DNA from: Deinococcus sp.
GTDB taxonomy: Bacteria; Deinococcota; Deinococci; JACQHA01
Reading direction: 5' to 3'
Assembly (NCBI GenBank): GCA_016199255.1
Contig: JACQHA010000370.1
Span: 1 to 6,830, forward strand
Length of the DNA stretch: 6,830 bases
In this document: positions 1 to 5,581 of the stretch, piece after piece
How positions within the stretch are numbered: the stretch's first letter is position 1
How the letters are laid out: the number at the start of each line of letters is the position of its first letter
Program-made: the position numbers and the translations under genes
Notes under the pieces: generated by a model
What the model saw: the letters and a program-made list of their open reading frames with translations, nothing else
What the model was told of the DNA's origin: nothing
The model's database searches: none

Positions 1-54
1 ACACAGGGCTGCCCCTACATAGGATCACCTTTTGCGAAACCCGCTATAGGGAAG
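1..54. other. Short non-coding edge, nothing recognised
   Basis: These bases lie beyond the stop of the LuxR-like remnant and run to the window edge. I see no gene start, repeat or promoter that I can support on either strand. Confidence 0.4.
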
Positions 55-191
55 CTACTCGCTGCCCCTCCGGGCGTAGTAGGCGGCGGCCTCGGCGCGG
101 CAGCTCAGATTCAAATTGCTGAACGGTCTCGTCGCTCAGTGAGAGCGCCTGGCCGATCTCTAATGGTCAAGGTAGTGTCGGCCAGGGCGTT
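55..191 (-). pseudogene. Remnant of a LuxR/GerE-type helix-turn-helix C-terminus, frameshifted
   Basis: Two minus-strand frames together resemble the end of a LuxR/GerE DNA-binding domain. From 163 down to about 119 one frame reads LEIGQALSLSDETVQ, which matches the recognition-helix region (typically 'xxEIAxxLxxSexTVK'). From about 120 down to the TAG at 55-57 another frame reads SNLNLSCRAEAAAYYARRGSE, which matches the family's last helix ('SNIL.KLGVxSRAEAAxYAxRxG') with a few residues missing in the middle. A third frame at 164-191 (ALADTTLTI) may be the residue of the preceding helix ('LxAxGLTN'). An intact protein would therefore need one or two frameshifts and a small deletion. No receiver or other N-terminal domain can fit, because the decaheme gene stop lies at 220. 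The remnant looks like a decayed gene end, perhaps left by a rearrangement; sequencing error is the alternative. Recognition is by eye only. Confidence 0.45.
146..189. repeat. Imperfect inverted repeat downstream of the decaheme gene
   Basis: CGCCTGGCCGA at 146-156 is the reverse complement of TCGGCCAGGGCG at 178-189 apart from one extra G, leaving a 21-base loop. It lies 31 bases past the decaheme stop codon. It could fold in the 3' untranslated RNA and act as a terminator or 3' stabiliser, but no T-run follows on the minus strand, so a classical intrinsic terminator is not supported. A second short stem, CGCTC/GAGCG at 133-147, lies next to it. Both overlap the LuxR-like remnant, so chance complementarity in GC-rich former coding DNA is also possible. 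Confidence 0.35.
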
Positions 192-219
192 GATCTTCAA
201 TCTTGCTCCGCAGATATAG

Positions 220-2313
220 TTAGGGCATGTGCACCTTTTCCACTGCGAATTCCCTGCCTCGCCCGTGGCACACGGCGCAGGCCTCGGCTCCTGTGGAGCT
301 GGTCATGGTCTCCTCGTGAGCGTCGGCGCCGGGCCGGCCGGTGTGGCAGGCCGTGCAGGCCGCGGTGATGGGCTGCATCACCTTCACCACCTGCCCAGCC
401 TGGGTGATCATGGTGGGTAAGACTCCCTCGGGCAGAGGCAGCAGGTTGGTGCCCGGGATGTGGCAGTTCTCGCAGTTCCTCTGGTCGGCCGGGAAGCGGA
501 CCTCTTCGGTCTTAGCCGTGGCAAAGCCGATGAACTCGGTGGGGACTAGCCGCTCGGCTCCCATGTGGAGGCTGTGGATCATGTACTTGAAGTGGACGCT
601 CTCTGGTGGCATCTCCTCCTGGGGCCGACGGGCCTCGTCGGTGTGATTGGGGTTGTGGCACAGCACACAGTATTCGGTGCTGCGGCGGATGCCGCCGTGG
701 ATCGATATGCCCGCTGGGTTGCCAAGATCCAGGTGGCACTGGTTGCAGTTCGCTCGGTCGACCACTGCACGGCGGGGCACCGGCTGGGTCCCGTCCAGGG
801 AGACATAGATGACCGGGTTGAGGTTTCCCTCCCGTACAGTAACATCCTGACCTTCGTTGCCCTTGATAATAGTGGCTTTGTACCCGCCTATGCCGATGGC
901 TGCAGTGCCGCTCCAATCGGCATCAATGGGGTTGGTGAAGGTATAGCGCCACTGCCCACCGCCCAGGTCGGTGAGGGTGCCCGTCCGGGTGAAGGGCGGT
1001 TGTCCCGCAGGCACGATGCGGTTGACCACCTCGGTGATGCGGTGGGCGTAGTCAGTGGTGGGGTGAGCCAGGGTGAGCTCCAGGTAGTTAAATGTGTTGG
1101 GGTCAAGGAAGGTGCCAGCGTTGTCCTGAATAGAGAAGTCCACCTGGGCTTGCTCGCCGGGCTTGACCGTAGCCCCCTCCAGGGCGAAGTTCACGCCCTG
1201 GAGCTGCTTTGACCTTTCCGGTATGGTGTGGGCGCCCACGACGGAGGCGTCAAACTCCTGCCCGGAGTCCGGGACATGGCAGGACGCGCAGAGATTATCG
1301 TTGAGTTGAGCACCCCCCAGATGATCCCTACCACCATAGACGTCTTGGCCCGTGGCAAAGTCAATATTGTCATGGCAAGAGCCACAGGCGGCCCGGCTGG
1401 GAGCCAGCCTATAATTATCGGCCTGGGGGGCATTAGCATGACAGGTGGTGCAGTTGCGGATGTCCCGAGGCCAGCCGATCTCGCCGAAGTCGAACACCCT
1501 TTGCCGGGAGCCCACGATATAATAGGGCTGGCCTGCCTGGACGCTGGGCAGATTCCTACCCCGGTGAATATCGTGCACCATATTCTTGAATTCCAGCGTC
1601 CGGCCCGTCTCCGGGTCCACGTGCTGGGAGGTGTGGCACAGGACGCACATGGTGGTGTCCCGCATGAACCCTCCGTGGAAGGTCAGTTGGTCGTGACAGC
1701 TGTTGCAGTTGGCAATATCCACCAGTTGGCGGGTGACTGTTACCGGACCACCAGCGGGGATAAAGGAGTAGGTGGCATTCACGGAGTCCTTATCTGGGGC
1801 CTGCCTGAGCGCCAGGCCCACCGTATGGGTGGCGCTGGCTACATAGCCTTCAGGCAGCACCGTGGTCGGGGTGTAGCTGAGAATCCCCGGTGACACCTCG
1901 GTCACATTCTCCGGGGTCAGCCGCTCCACAAACGCAGGGCGCACCACACTCGCCAGAACTGGTTGCTGAGTCTCCCCCTGATAGACATAAGGGGCTCCCT
2001 GAGTTTCGGCGACGGTATAGGCTTGATAGCCGGTGAGCCCTGAGGCCTCATCCACCGAGATCCAGGAGAAGGCGGCTATACCGAAGAGCGGCCCAGCGAA
2101 GTCCCTCAGCGCCAAAAGATTGCCAGCCGCATCGCGGGCCGTAAAGGTCACTGTGACCTTGCGGTCGGCCCCGATGCTGACCGCCTGAATCTCTAGTGGA
2201 GGACTAACCGACCCGGCAGGGCCCTGAGGGGCTACCAGGAAGACGACCAGAATTAGAGGAATGGAAAGAAGGGCCCAGAAATACGTCCTCCACCTGTCCT
2301 TCAAGCCATGCAT
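220..2313 (-). CDS. OmcA/MtrC-family decaheme c-type cytochrome
   Basis: The 697-residue product has ten CxxCH heme-binding motifs, at residues 203, 223, 288, 310, 342, 523, 549, 614, 653 and 679. They form two pentaheme blocks (203-346 and 523-683), each preceded by a beta-rich domain (about 38-195 and 370-512). This four-domain plan is that of the MtrC/OmcA family, whose members pass electrons over long distances to minerals, other cells or soluble acceptors. The family-like strings MVHDIHRGRNLP (245-256) and MIHSLHMGAERL (578-589) supply likely axial histidines. Residues 11-28 form a hydrophobic N-terminal segment after a basic stretch, so the protein is exported by Sec or anchored by this segment. 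No lipobox cysteine is present, unlike Shewanella MtrC. The ATG start is fixed by AGGAGGG just upstream. It is the last gene of the cluster, 146 bases after the rhodanese; no MtrA or MtrB partner is in the window. Confidence 0.95.
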   Translation of the reverse strand: MHGLKDRWRTYFWALLSIPLILVVFLVAPQGPAGSVSPPLEIQAVSIGADRKVTVTFTARDAAGNLLALRDFAGPLFGIAAFSWISVDEASGLTGYQAYTVAETQGAPYVYQGETQQPVLASVVRPAFVERLTPENVTEVSPGILSYTPTTVLPEGYVASATHTVGLALRQAPDKDSVNATYSFIPAGGPVTVTRQLVDIANCNSCHDQLTFHGGFMRDTTMCVLCHTSQHVDPETGRTLEFKNMVHDIHRGRNLPSVQAGQPYYIVGSRQRVFDFGEIGWPRDIRNCTTCHANAPQADNYRLAPSRAACGSCHDNIDFATGQDVYGGRDHLGGAQLNDNLCASCHVPDSGQEFDASVVGAHTIPERSKQLQGVNFALEGATVKPGEQAQVDFSIQDNAGTFLDPNTFNYLELTLAHPTTDYAHRITEVVNRIVPAGQPPFTRTGTLTDLGGGQWRYTFTNPIDADWSGTAAIGIGGYKATIIKGNEGQDVTVREGNLNPVIYVSLDGTQPVPRRAVVDRANCNQCHLDLGNPAGISIHGGIRRSTEYCVLCHNPNHTDEARRPQEEMPPESVHFKYMIHSLHMGAERLVPTEFIGFATAKTEEVRFPADQRNCENCHIPGTNLLPLPEGVLPTMITQAGQVVKVMQPITAACTACHTGRPGADAHEETMTSSTGAEACAVCHGRGREFAVEKVHMP

Positions 2314-2459
2314 GATCCCTCCTCTCAGATTCTTGTAGGGGGATAGGCGTTATCCTCAGAATTAAGGAAATACACCCATGGTGAGTAGTGCCGAATGGCA
2401 GGAAGACAGTAAGCCATTTGGCGGAAGGGGTGCTGGCCGCCCAGGTACGCAGTGTATCT
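2314..2459 (-). other. Intergenic leader between rhodanese and decaheme genes
   Basis: This 146-base gap is the longest between genes of the cluster. It contains a small stem-loop (GGATA/TATCC at 2341-2345 and 2351-2355 with a 5-base loop) shortly before the Shine-Dalgarno site. It also holds a near-palindrome around 2374-2384 and a short AT-richer stretch at about 2358-2373. I cannot identify a convincing -35/-10 pair or a U-tract terminator. An internal promoter or an RNA leader that tunes decaheme expression is possible but not shown. Confidence 0.3.
2317..2323 (-). promoter_or_regulatory. Strong Shine-Dalgarno site of the decaheme gene
   Basis: On the minus strand AGGAGGG is followed by ATC and then the ATG at 2313. 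It is a near-perfect anti-16S match and the strongest ribosome site in the window. It shows that this gene can be translated independently of the rhodanese gene 146 bases upstream. Confidence 0.8.
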
Positions 2460-3422
2460 CTAGCTGCCTGTTTCCACAGGCCGATCGGGGACACTGGTCC
2501 AATCAGCCCAGGATCCGTCGTACAAGCGCACGTCTGGGTAGCCCAGCAGTCTCAACGTGAAGTAGTTGTTGGCGCTGAGCACCCCCGTCTGGCAATAGCT
2601 GATCACGGTCTTGTTGGGGGTGATCCCTCCCTGCTCAAAGCGGGTCAGGAGTTGCTCAAATGATTTGAACGACTCATCTTCCCAATTGATGTTCTCCCGC
2701 CAGGGCAGGGAGATCGCTCCAGGCAGATGCCCGGCCTCGTAGGCAGCCGTATCGCGGGCGTCTACCAAGACGACATCGGGGTTTCCCAGGTTGGCTAGTA
2801 TCCACTCGGCATCGACAAGCTTGTGGTGGGCCTGCGCACCTTGGAAGTTGGTTTGCGGCACTTGAGGCACGCTGGAAACAAGTTCGCCTCCTTCTTGTGC
2901 CCAGCGAGCAATACCGCCATTTAAGAGACGGATGTTGACATGGCCGCTATAGTCCAGCACCCAGAACAACCTCGTGGCCCAGAGGTTGCCGCGGTCGCTG
3001 TAGATCACGATTTCGATCGATCTATCAATGCCAGCTCGGCTGAACACCTCTTTGATGACTTCTTGGGGAGCGACCAGCCCCGGCACCCCATCTCGCTCGA
3101 CGGTGATCTCCGGATGCCACAGGTTGACCCCTGTGAGAATATGCCCATGGAGATAGGCATCTTGATCGCGAAAGTCGACGACCCTGAGCATGTCGAGCAG
3201 CACAGCAAGAGCAGTGGGACATCCAGAGGTGGCTGGTTCGAGACGGCGGGCGAGCTCCTCAGGCTCGATCAACAGCTGGGCGTTGGGGTAGCCCAGGTCC
3301 AGCCCCCGGGCAAGGTCCAGGCTGAGCCCCTTGGCAAGACCTAGGCTGAGTGCGCTGGTGGTCATCGCCGAGAGACTGAGAAATTCTCTGCGGGTCAGCC
3401 CTGTCGAACATCGTCCGTGCAT
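2460..3422 (-). CDS. Tat-exported two-domain rhodanese (thiosulfate sulfurtransferase-like)
   Basis: Counted from the ATG at 3422 the protein has 320 residues. A twin-arginine signal (LTRREFL, arginines 11-12) precedes a hydrophobic stretch, so it should cross the membrane folded. Two rhodanese domains follow. The first (about 50-180) has serine at the catalytic cysteine position (YSDRGNL, Ser142) and is presumably structural. The second (about 200-312) has VDARD, GHLPGAISLPW and the active loop CQTGVL with Cys277, then YDGSWADW, typical of tandem sulfurtransferases. Such enzymes carry sulfane sulfur as a cysteine persulfide and move it from thiosulfate or a similar donor to a thiol or cyanide. 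An in-frame TTG at 3440 would add six residues, but the purine-rich GGAGAGGGG (3430-3438) begins inside that TTG codon and is well spaced for the ATG. The gene lies 30 bases after the CcdA-like gene, suggesting a link between sulfur transfer and periplasmic thiol chemistry. Confidence 0.93.
   Translation of the reverse strand: MHGRCSTGLTRREFLSLSAMTTSALSLGLAKGLSLDLARGLDLGYPNAQLLIEPEELARRLEPATSGCPTALAVLLDMLRVVDFRDQDAYLHGHILTGVNLWHPEITVERDGVPGLVAPQEVIKEVFSRAGIDRSIEIVIYSDRGNLWATRLFWVLDYSGHVNIRLLNGGIARWAQEGGELVSSVPQVPQTNFQGAQAHHKLVDAEWILANLGNPDVVLVDARDTAAYEAGHLPGAISLPWRENINWEDESFKSFEQLLTRFEQGGITPNKTVISYCQTGVLSANNYFTLRLLGYPDVRLYDGSWADWTSVPDRPVETGS
3303..3350 (-). repeat. 24-base imperfect tandem repeat within the rhodanese signal region
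   Basis: GGCAAGGTCCAGGCTGAG (3309-3326) recurs as GGCAAGACCTAGGCTGAG (3333-3350), with a period of 24 bases and 16 of 18 matching. In the protein it gives LSLGLAKG then LSLDLARG, followed by a weaker third unit beginning LDLG. It lies just after the Tat hydrophobic segment, so it lengthens the linker before the first rhodanese domain. No clear AxA cleavage site is visible there. Confidence 0.7.
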
Positions 3423-3452
3423 CACCTCACCCCTCTCCAATACAACACCTGC

Positions 3453-4841
3453 TCATCCCAGCCCGAGCAGGGGGTAGAGCAGATTGCTCACCACATGAAA
3501 GTTATCGGTGATCAATATCACACCGAAGCCGGTCATCAACACTGTGCTGGCCAGGCCCACATAGGGCGCGTAGCGGACCAAGCGCGTCATCCATGGCACC
3601 ACGCGAGACAGGAAGAGAGCCGCCAGCAGGAATGGGATGCCAACACCCAGGGAGAACATGAACAGGACTAGCGCCCCGGTGAGTGCACTCCCCAGCACAC
3701 CTACATAGATCAGCAGCGTGGCAATGAGCGCTCCACTGAAGCAGGTGGAGCAGCCCAGCGAAAAGCCTGCCCCCATCAATACAGAGCGAAAGAAGCCTCC
3801 CTGGTCGATCCGCTTGACAAGCCCAGGGGTGGGAATTTTGCAGACCAGGGGGGCGCGAGCTCTCATCCCAACCCAGAGGCCGATGGCGATGATGAGCACG
3901 CCTGTGCCAATCGAGATAGGGCGACTCCACTCGGAAAAGAACGCTTGGGCTCCTTGCCCGGCATAGCCGATCACCGCTCCCGCAGCCGTGTACAGGCCCA
4001 TAAAGCCAATCACAAACGCGAGCGCGACTTTCAACACCTTCTGCCTCAGTGCCGGGGAAACCATGCCCGTTCGCTGCAGCCCTTCCATTGTCAGCCCAGT
4101 TAGAGTCGTGAAGTAGATGATTACTAGCTGAAGCAGGCAGGGGGTCAGCACCGAGGAGAGTAGCCCGGCGGCCAGCGCGAGCAACATGGTCATGGACCAG
4201 ACCCCTGAGGAGGTGAATTCCTCGGGATAGGTGATGGGCCACCGCCAGATTGCGGACTTGTAGCCACCTGTGTCATCCCAGATGTTGGGAATGCGCAATT
4301 CTAGCCGCTTAGTCTCACTGGTGATCACCGGCTGGCCCTGCGCGTCCACCCGGGAGAAGCGAACGGTGGTTCCGCGATGATGTTCCGCGATGCCCGGTCC
4401 CTCCACATCCGCAGGCGAATATTCCACCCCATCCACTAGCAAAGTCGCAGTCGGTGCTTGCCGTGGGAGCGCTCCCACGTGGATGTTCTCCATCACGACG
4501 AAGATGAGGAAGCGATCTGGTCGATATTCCCCCACCTTCTCGGCTTTGCCAGCGACCTCGAAGTACGTGGGGGTCGCGTAGAGGACATCGACAGAGGCCT
4601 CACCAGGGCCATCTGCGGCGCGGGACAGAAACTGCCCCAGGTCGTTAGCTCGCAACTGCCGCTCCTGTTGCGTCCTGGAGCCAACACCACTCAGAATCAC
4701 CCGTCCCTGCTTCAAATAAGGCAAGACGAGCCAGGCAGAAGCAAGGAGGAGAGCGATAACCACAGCAGGCCCGATCAGCAGCCCCTGATGGCGGACGAAC
4801 CAGTTGTTCTGTCTTTCCACAGCACTTTGACCAATGGCCAT
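3453..4841 (-). CDS. CcdA/DsbD-type membrane thiol-disulfide transporter with extra N-terminal periplasmic domain
   Basis: The 462-residue protein has one N-terminal membrane segment (about 20-42), a soluble domain of about 170 residues, and then six membrane segments (about 216-247, 268-293, 308-326, 350-380, 384-412, 422-446). The six-helix part matches the CcdA/DsbD core. It has one redox cysteine in the first core helix (LTPCLLQL, Cys235) and others in the fourth (LGCSTCFSG, Cys364 and Cys367). This family carries electrons from cytoplasmic thioredoxin to periplasmic thiols, for example for cytochrome c maturation. No thioredoxin-like domain is fused, unlike full DsbD. The soluble domain (beta-rich; contains VDVLYATPTYF and LRIPNIWDDTGGYKS) I do not recognise. 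The ATG lies 16 bases after the cytochrome-cupredoxin stop, so translational coupling is likely. It probably maintains thiols of exported cluster products; the actual partner is unknown. Confidence 0.85.
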   Translation of the reverse strand: MAIGQSAVERQNNWFVRHQGLLIGPAVVIALLLASAWLVLPYLKQGRVILSGVGSRTQQERQLRANDLGQFLSRAADGPGEASVDVLYATPTYFEVAGKAEKVGEYRPDRFLIFVVMENIHVGALPRQAPTATLLVDGVEYSPADVEGPGIAEHHRGTTVRFSRVDAQGQPVITSETKRLELRIPNIWDDTGGYKSAIWRWPITYPEEFTSSGVWSMTMLLALAAGLLSSVLTPCLLQLVIIYFTTLTGLTMEGLQRTGMVSPALRQKVLKVALAFVIGFMGLYTAAGAVIGYAGQGAQAFFSEWSRPISIGTGVLIIAIGLWVGMRARAPLVCKIPTPGLVKRIDQGGFFRSVLMGAGFSLGCSTCFSGALIATLLIYVGVLGSALTGALVLFMFSLGVGIPFLLAALFLSRVVPWMTRLVRYAPYVGLASTVLMTGFGVILITDNFHVVSNLLYPLLGLG

Positions 4842-4842
4842 T

Positions 4843-4859
4843 GGGACTCCCTCAGTCCT
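4843..4859 (-). promoter_or_regulatory. Ribosome site of the CcdA-like gene inside a small stem-loop
   Basis: The minus strand reads GGACT-GAGGG-AGTCC just before the ATG at 4841. The purine-rich GAGGG forms the loop of a 5-bp stem (4844-4848 with 4854-4858). The stem overlaps the last base of the upstream TAG (4858-4860). Ribosomes finishing the upstream gene would open the stem, which fits translational coupling. The stem is short and may be weak. Confidence 0.4.
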
Positions 4860-5517
4860 ACTCCTGGGTGACAGTGATCGTCAGCTGTGCTCCCGCCTCA
4901 CTGCAGTTAGCACAGGTGACAGTGAAGGTGCCTCCGTCCTCCGGTGCGGTCCAGACGTAATCTACAGCTTTGCGTGCCGGAACTAGCAAGGCTTCGATGC
5001 CGATCGCCTCGCTGTTGATCGTGTAGTCTCTCGTACGATCTATGTTCTCGAAGATGAGCTGGATCTCTTTTCCGGCGGGTACGGTGAGTTCAGTCGTCTG
5101 TACAGCCGCTCGCTGGATGACGGTCTTGGCCGGCACCAGCGCGCCCAGCCCCCCAACGAATGCTGCCACCGCCCTGATCTCCTCGTCGACCAAGTTCAAG
5201 AAATCCATGTTTTGGACGGTGTTCAGGGCATTGCGGATGCGTTCCTCACTGGCCCCGCGAATGTTGGGCGCAATGCCACGATCGCCTAAGGCAAAGTGGC
5301 CGTGACAGGAAGCACAGCCCACACCGCCAGCTGTCTCCTCAAAGATCAGGCGCCCTTGATTGAGGAGTGCTGTCTCCGCCGAATCCGCCGGTGTCGAGGT
5401 GTCCTGCATAGCCAGCACACCCCAGGAGAGGGTTAAGGCTCCACCGGCTATGACAACCAAGGTGGCGAGCGCTGCCATGACCCCTCTCTTGCCCACTTTC
5501 CTCCACTGCTTCCTCAA
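4858..5517 (-). CDS. Exported monoheme cytochrome c fused to a cupredoxin-like (degenerate CuA) domain
   Basis: The 219-residue product begins with a basic stretch and a hydrophobic segment (about 13-36), an export signal or membrane anchor. Residues about 50-125 form a class I cytochrome c domain: CASCH at 68-72 binds heme, and Met104 (QNMDFL), before the helix DEEIRAVAAFV, is the likely sixth ligand. Residues about 140-219 look like a cupredoxin of the COX2/NosZ CuA type (LTVPAGKEIQLIFEN, then DYTIN, then GGTFTVTCANCSEAGAQLTITV split over the end). The CuA ligands are not complete: the usual first His is replaced by arginine (RDY, Arg163), the cysteine pair is CxxC (Cys202, Cys205) rather than CxxxC, and the downstream His and Met are absent. 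Either the copper is lost or the site is different, and the two cysteines may form a disulfide. The start is TTG, supported by a well-placed AAAGGAGAGG. It is probably an electron shuttle working with its neighbours. Confidence 0.85.
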   Translation of the reverse strand: MRKQWRKVGKRGVMAALATLVVIAGGALTLSWGVLAMQDTSTPADSAETALLNQGRLIFEETAGGVGCASCHGHFALGDRGIAPNIRGASEERIRNALNTVQNMDFLNLVDEEIRAVAAFVGGLGALVPAKTVIQRAAVQTTELTVPAGKEIQLIFENIDRTRDYTINSEAIGIEALLVPARKAVDYVWTAPEDGGTFTVTCANCSEAGAQLTITVTQE

Positions 5518-5520
5518 AGC

Positions 5521-5530
5521 CCTCTCCTTT
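5521..5530 (-). promoter_or_regulatory. Shine-Dalgarno site that supports the TTG start of the cytochrome-cupredoxin gene
   Basis: The minus strand reads AAAGGAGAGG, then GCT, then TTG at 5517. GGAG lies six bases before the TTG. Starting here gives a signal sequence with a proper basic N-terminus (MRKQWRKVGKRG). The first in-frame ATG, at 5478, would remove most of those charges. Confidence 0.7.
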
Positions 5531-5539
5531 CTGTTTGGG

Positions 5540-5566
5540 GGGAGGAGCGGACCAGCCGCTCCTCCC
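5540..5566. other. Strong perfect stem-loop in the propeller/cytochrome intergenic gap
   Basis: GGGAGGAGCGG at 5540-5550 pairs perfectly with CCGCTCCTCCC at 5556-5566 across a 5-base loop, an 11-bp GC-rich stem. It lies 15 bases after the propeller gene stop and ends 10 bases before the Shine-Dalgarno site of the next gene. No T-run follows it on either strand, so it is not a classical intrinsic terminator. Within a polycistronic mRNA such stems often protect the upstream message from 3' exonucleases or partly attenuate transcription, giving different amounts of the two proteins. Confidence 0.7.
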
Positions 5567-5581
5567 TCGCTTGAGTCGGAG

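Noticed and set aside
565..1212. Long plus-strand open frame of about 215 residues
   Set aside because: It is antisense to the decaheme gene, whose ten CxxCH motifs and domain plan prove the minus-strand frame. The plus-strand product shows no recognisable domain.
1228..1893. Plus-strand open frame of about 221 residues
   Set aside because: It is antisense to the first pentaheme block. The open frame is explained by GC-rich codon bias, and no family motif is visible.
2204..2494. Minus-strand open frame of 96 residues spanning the rhodanese-decaheme gap
   Set aside because: It overlaps both neighbours out of frame, has no convincing ribosome site and no recognisable motif, so the gap is treated as non-coding.
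3423..3440. TTG at 3440 as the start of the rhodanese
   Set aside because: The ribosome site GGAGAGGGG begins within that TTG codon and is well spaced for the ATG at 3422, which also puts the Tat motif nearer the N-terminus as is usual.
3502..4242. Second minus-strand open frame of about 246 residues
   Set aside because: It overlaps the CcdA-like core in another frame. The CcdA frame has clear membrane helices and redox cysteines, while this one is a low-complexity shadow.
5540..5566. Intrinsic transcription terminator between propeller and cytochrome genes
   Set aside because: The stem is strong but lacks a T-run on the minus strand, and the next gene follows at once on the same strand with a good ribosome site.
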